A stretch of 64,000 bases of DNA from Ruicaihuangia caeni (GTDB lineage Bacteria; Actinomycetota; Actinomycetes; Actinomycetales; Microbacteriaceae), in contig NZ_JASATX010000001.1 in the NCBI RefSeq assembly GCF_029952955.1, positions 868,001-932,000 of the forward strand, in the 5' to 3' direction. Below the pieces are notes generated by a model. It was not told the DNA's origin. It saw only the letters and a program-made list of their open reading frames with translations, and ran no database searches. A program made the position numbers and the translations under genes. Below, piece by piece: positions 61,448-64,000 of this stretch (position 1 is the stretch's first letter; the number at the start of each line of letters is the position of its first letter).

Positions 61448-62833
61448 CTATGACATCGCAGAAAGCGCGGCGTCGATCGCCGCGATGCCGCGCTCGGCCT
61501 CGGCATCCGTGATCACTGCCGGGGGCACCACGTGCAGGCGGTTCTCGGCAGTGAACGGCAGCACGCCCAGCGCGAGCAACTCGTTCTTGAGCCGTGCCAT
61601 CTCCGCCGCGGCGAGCGGCGCCTTCGTGACACGATCAGCGACCAGTTCGACCGCCCAGAACACGCCCTTGCCGCGCACCTCGCCGATCAGTTCGTGCCGC
61701 GACGCGAGCTCGCGCAGGCGAGGCCCGAGGACATCGGCGCCGATGCGAGCGGCGTTGCCGACGATGCCCTCATCACGCATCGCCTCGATCGTCGCGACGA
61801 TGCTTGCAGCCGCGAGCGGGTGGCCCGAGTAGGTGAGCCCGCCGGGGAACACGGTGTCGTCGAAGTGGCGCGCGATCGCGTCGCTGATGATGACACCGCC
61901 GACAGGGACATAACCGGAGTTCACGCCCTTCGCGAAGGTGACGAGGTCTGGGCGCACGTCGTAGCCGTCGAACGCGAACCACTCGCCCGTGCGCCCGAAG
62001 CCGGCCATGACCTCGTCGAGGATCAGCACGATGCCGTACCGATCAGCGATCTCGCGCACCCCACGGAGATAGCCAGGCGGGGGCGTGAGGATGCCGGCGG
62101 TGCCCGGCACGGTCTCGAAGAGCATCGCCGCGATGCTCGAAGGACCCTCGGCCTGGATCACGCGCTCGAGGTGGTGCAGCGCGCGCTCGGCCTCTTGTTC
62201 GGGCGTCTCGGCCCAGAACTCGCTGCGATAGAGGTAGGGGCCGAAGACATGCACATGCCCGCGCGCGTATTCGTTTGGCACACGCCTCCAGTCACCGGTC
62301 GCCGCGATGGCCGACCCGGTGTTGCCGTGGTACGAGCGGTAGTGCGAGATGACCTTGTCGCGTCCCGTGAACTGCCGTGCCATGCGGATGGCGTTCTCAT
62401 TGGCGTCGGCGCCGCCATTCGTGAAGAACACCTTGTTGAGGCCTTCAGGGGCGAGCTCAGTGATGAGGCGTGCCGCTTCCGCTCGGGTCGCATTCGCGTG
62501 CGCGGGGGCGACGGTGGCCAGCACGCTCGCCTGCTCTTGGATCGCAGCGACCACTCGCGGATGCTGGTGCCCGATGTTCACGTTGACGAGTTGGCTCGAG
62601 AGATCGAGGTACTCACGGCCGTCGGCGTCCCAGACGGTGCAGCCGAGACCGCCGGCGATGGCGATAGGCGAAAGCGACGCCTGGGCAGACCAGGAATGGA
62701 AGACGTGAGTGCGGTCGGCCTCGACGATCGGACTGCTGCCACCGGGGAGCGGCGCGCGGCCCGCCTGCGACTCGCGGCTGTGCCCTCCGCTGGGCTCGAC
62801 GGGGCGGTCGCTCTTCGATGTCGTGATGCTCAC
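61448..62833 (-). CDS. class III pyridoxal-phosphate aminotransferase
   Basis: A 461-residue class III (omega-type) aminotransferase. The PLP-binding Lys is K302 in TFAKGVNSGY. Other signatures are FFTNGGADANENAIRMAR, YRSYHGNT, ILDEVMAGFGRTG and YSGHPLAAA. Substrates in this subgroup include taurine, beta-alanine, putrescine and GABA, and motifs do not choose among them. The start is GTG with GAGGAG about 6 nt upstream. A divergent PucR gene suggests that nitrogen-compound catabolism controls it. Confidence 0.9.
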   Translation of the reverse strand: MSITTSKSDRPVEPSGGHSRESQAGRAPLPGGSSPIVEADRTHVFHSWSAQASLSPIAIAGGLGCTVWDADGREYLDLSSQLVNVNIGHQHPRVVAAIQEQASVLATVAPAHANATRAEAARLITELAPEGLNKVFFTNGGADANENAIRMARQFTGRDKVISHYRSYHGNTGSAIAATGDWRRVPNEYARGHVHVFGPYLYRSEFWAETPEQEAERALHHLERVIQAEGPSSIAAMLFETVPGTAGILTPPPGYLRGVREIADRYGIVLILDEVMAGFGRTGEWFAFDGYDVRPDLVTFAKGVNSGYVPVGGVIISDAIARHFDDTVFPGGLTYSGHPLAAASIVATIEAMRDEGIVGNAARIGADVLGPRLRELASRHELIGEVRGKGVFWAVELVADRVTKAPLAAAEMARLKNELLALGVLPFTAENRLHVVPPAVITDAEAERGIAAIDAALSAMS

Positions 62834-62900
62834 TGGGACTCCTCACTCGTGGACGATCACGATTCTCCGGTTTGCGACCGGCCGACAGCGACCGCCACAC

Positions 62901-62928
62901 TGTCGATGTCAATCACTTCGGATCGACA
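62901..62928. promoter_or_regulatory. inverted repeat between aminotransferase and pucR, candidate operator
   Basis: TGTCGAT (62901-62907) and ATCGACA (62922-62928) form a perfect 7-bp inverted repeat with a 14-nt spacer, between the divergent starts at 62833 and 62950. It is a plausible site for the PucR protein encoded next to it. Confidence 0.5.
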
Positions 62929-62949
62929 CTTCCGCATTTGAAAGGCCCC

Positions 62950-64000
62950 ATGTCAGCAGATCTTCGCACCCTGCTCGCGACGCAAGGGCTTCGGCTGCGC
63001 CCCGCCATCTCGCTCTCGTCCGACCAGCTCGCGCGCCCGCTGCTCTGGGCGCACAACTCCGACCTGGCCGATCCGACGCCGTGGCTCGAGCCCGATGGCC
63101 TCCTGCTCACCGACGGCCTCCAATTCGCTGGGCCGGCGCCCGCAGAGGCTCAGCCGTACGTCGAGCGGCTCGTCGACTGCGGTGTCGCCGCGCTTGGGTT
63201 CGCCACGCAGATCGTGCACGACAGCATCCCACCCGCGCTCATCGACGCTTGCGCTGAGCACCGGCTGCCGCTGATCGAAGTCGCCGATCGCACCCCGTTC
63301 ATGGCGATCATCCGTCTCGTCAGCGACGCAACTGACCGCGACCAGCGCGAACAGCTCGAGCGATCACTGCGCGCCCAGCGCTCTGTGGCGAGGGCCGCGC
63401 TCCGGCCCGACGGTCTCGCGGCGATCCTGCGGGAGCTCGAACGCAATCTCGGATGCTGGGTCGCGCTCTTCGACGCGGCCGGTGACCGCCTCGCCTTTCC
63501 CGCGCAGCTGCAGGTGCCTGCGACGATCGACGAACGGGTGTCGGCTGCAGTGCGCAGAACGCTGTCGAAGGGGCGAGCGGCCGCAGCGAGGATCACCATC
63601 GAGGACACCGAGATCACCATCCAGACCGTCGGCCATCACGGCAGCGTGCGCGGTGCGCTGGTGGTCGGCACCGGAGCCGAGCTCGATCGAGCAGGCGTCG
63701 ATCTCGTCGAGAGCGTCATCGCGCTCGCGAGCATCGCGCTCGAGCAGAGTCGCGCCCTCGACACGGCGCGAAGAACCCTTCGCTCCGGCATCCTCGAACT
63801 GCTCCTCGCCGGCGCCATCGACGTGGCTCGCAGCTCAGTCCGTCCCCTATGGGGCGAACTGCCAGCTGAGCCCATCCGCGTCGCGCGCGTCAGCACGGGC
63901 GGGCAGGACGCCGTGGGCGACCCCAGCGGCGACGCACTGCTCGCGACGCTCGAACTGGCCGCCGAGCGCAACCCCGGACGGCTGTTCTTCGGCGAGCGCG
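62950..64000 (+). CDS. PucR-family transcriptional regulator (3' end outside window)
   Basis: Open from ATG 62950 to the window end: 350 residues without a stop. The N-terminal PucR (purine catabolism regulator) domain is evident: LRPAISLSSDQLARPLLWAHNSDLADPTPWLEPDGLLLTDG. It is followed by a long GGDEF-like/GAF-like region (LELERNLGCWVALFDAAGDRLAFPA) and the start of a CdaR-type section; the C-terminal helix-turn-helix must lie beyond the window. A GAAAGG precedes the ATG. It is divergent from the class III aminotransferase and is its likely regulator. Confidence 0.9.
   Translation, partial: MSADLRTLLATQGLRLRPAISLSSDQLARPLLWAHNSDLADPTPWLEPDGLLLTDGLQFAGPAPAEAQPYVERLVDCGVAALGFATQIVHDSIPPALIDACAEHRLPLIEVADRTPFMAIIRLVSDATDRDQREQLERSLRAQRSVARAALRPDGLAAILRELERNLGCWVALFDAAGDRLAFPAQLQVPATIDERVSAAVRRTLSKGRAAAARITIEDTEITIQTVGHHGSVRGALVVGTGAELDRAGVDLVESVIALASIALEQSRALDTARRTLRSGILELLLAGAIDVARSSVRPLWGELPAEPIRVARVSTGGQDAVGDPSGDALLATLELAAERNPGRLFFGER

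Overview
The window is one continuous, very GC-rich, gene-dense chromosomal segment from an actinobacterium. The closest fit is family Microbacteriaceae (Micrococcales). Pointers to this are WhiA and RbpA, the OpcA partner of Zwf, an actinobacterial ImuA'-ImuB-DnaE2 cassette behind a TCGAAC-N4-GTTCGA LexA box, a suf operon without SufS or SufU, many GTG and TTG starts, and many genes whose -10 element lies only 6-9 nt before the start codon. No genus can be named from this alone. I see no insertion sequence, prophage, tRNA, rRNA or CRISPR array.

Layout. 1-6.2 kb (+): the rapZ 3' end, whiA, sodA, gap, pgk, tpiA, secG and rbpA. 6.3-14.6 kb (-): the pentose-phosphate block tkt-tal-pgi-zwf-opcA-pgl. 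14.8-17.0 kb: the heme O and heme A synthases ctaB and ctaA, with a spacer holding direct repeats between them. 17.3-22.9 kb (+): sufB-sufD-Rieske ferredoxin-sufC-sufT, then an ABC-F ATPase. 23.0-24.5 kb (-): DUF3099, a small Cys-rich protein and SURF1, translationally coupled. 24.6-29.9 kb: fabG, serB, divergent glgC/glgA, a lone ABC ATPase and rpmE type B, closed by three tandem hairpins. 30-37.8 kb: an exonuclease, treS, an alpha/beta hydrolase with a glycosyltransferase, a sirtuin, an rRNA methyltransferase and a D,D-carboxypeptidase. 37.9-42.2 kb: an SGNH hydrolase, a GlsB-like membrane protein, DinB and an SF2 helicase.

42.2-46.5 kb holds the most unusual locus. A membrane GT2 polysaccharide synthase with a large insertion in its catalytic domain is coupled by a 4-nt overlap to a membrane-anchored GH18-like protein with two chitin-binding-type modules, after a 296-nt untranslated leader. 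46.5-52.3 kb (-) is the SOS mutasome cassette imuA'-imuB-dnaE2. 52.5-64 kb carries a universal stress protein, an ABC-2 exporter pair, an acetyltransferase/AhpD pair, an alpha/beta hydrolase fused to a DUF2218 domain, an AzgA-type purine permease, a ThrE-type exporter, a class III aminotransferase and a divergent PucR regulator cut by the window end.

The genes group into central carbon metabolism, cytochrome oxidase and Fe-S assembly, glycogen/trehalose metabolism, and DNA-damage tolerance. DinB and the SOS cassette lie on either side of the envelope-polysaccharide locus.
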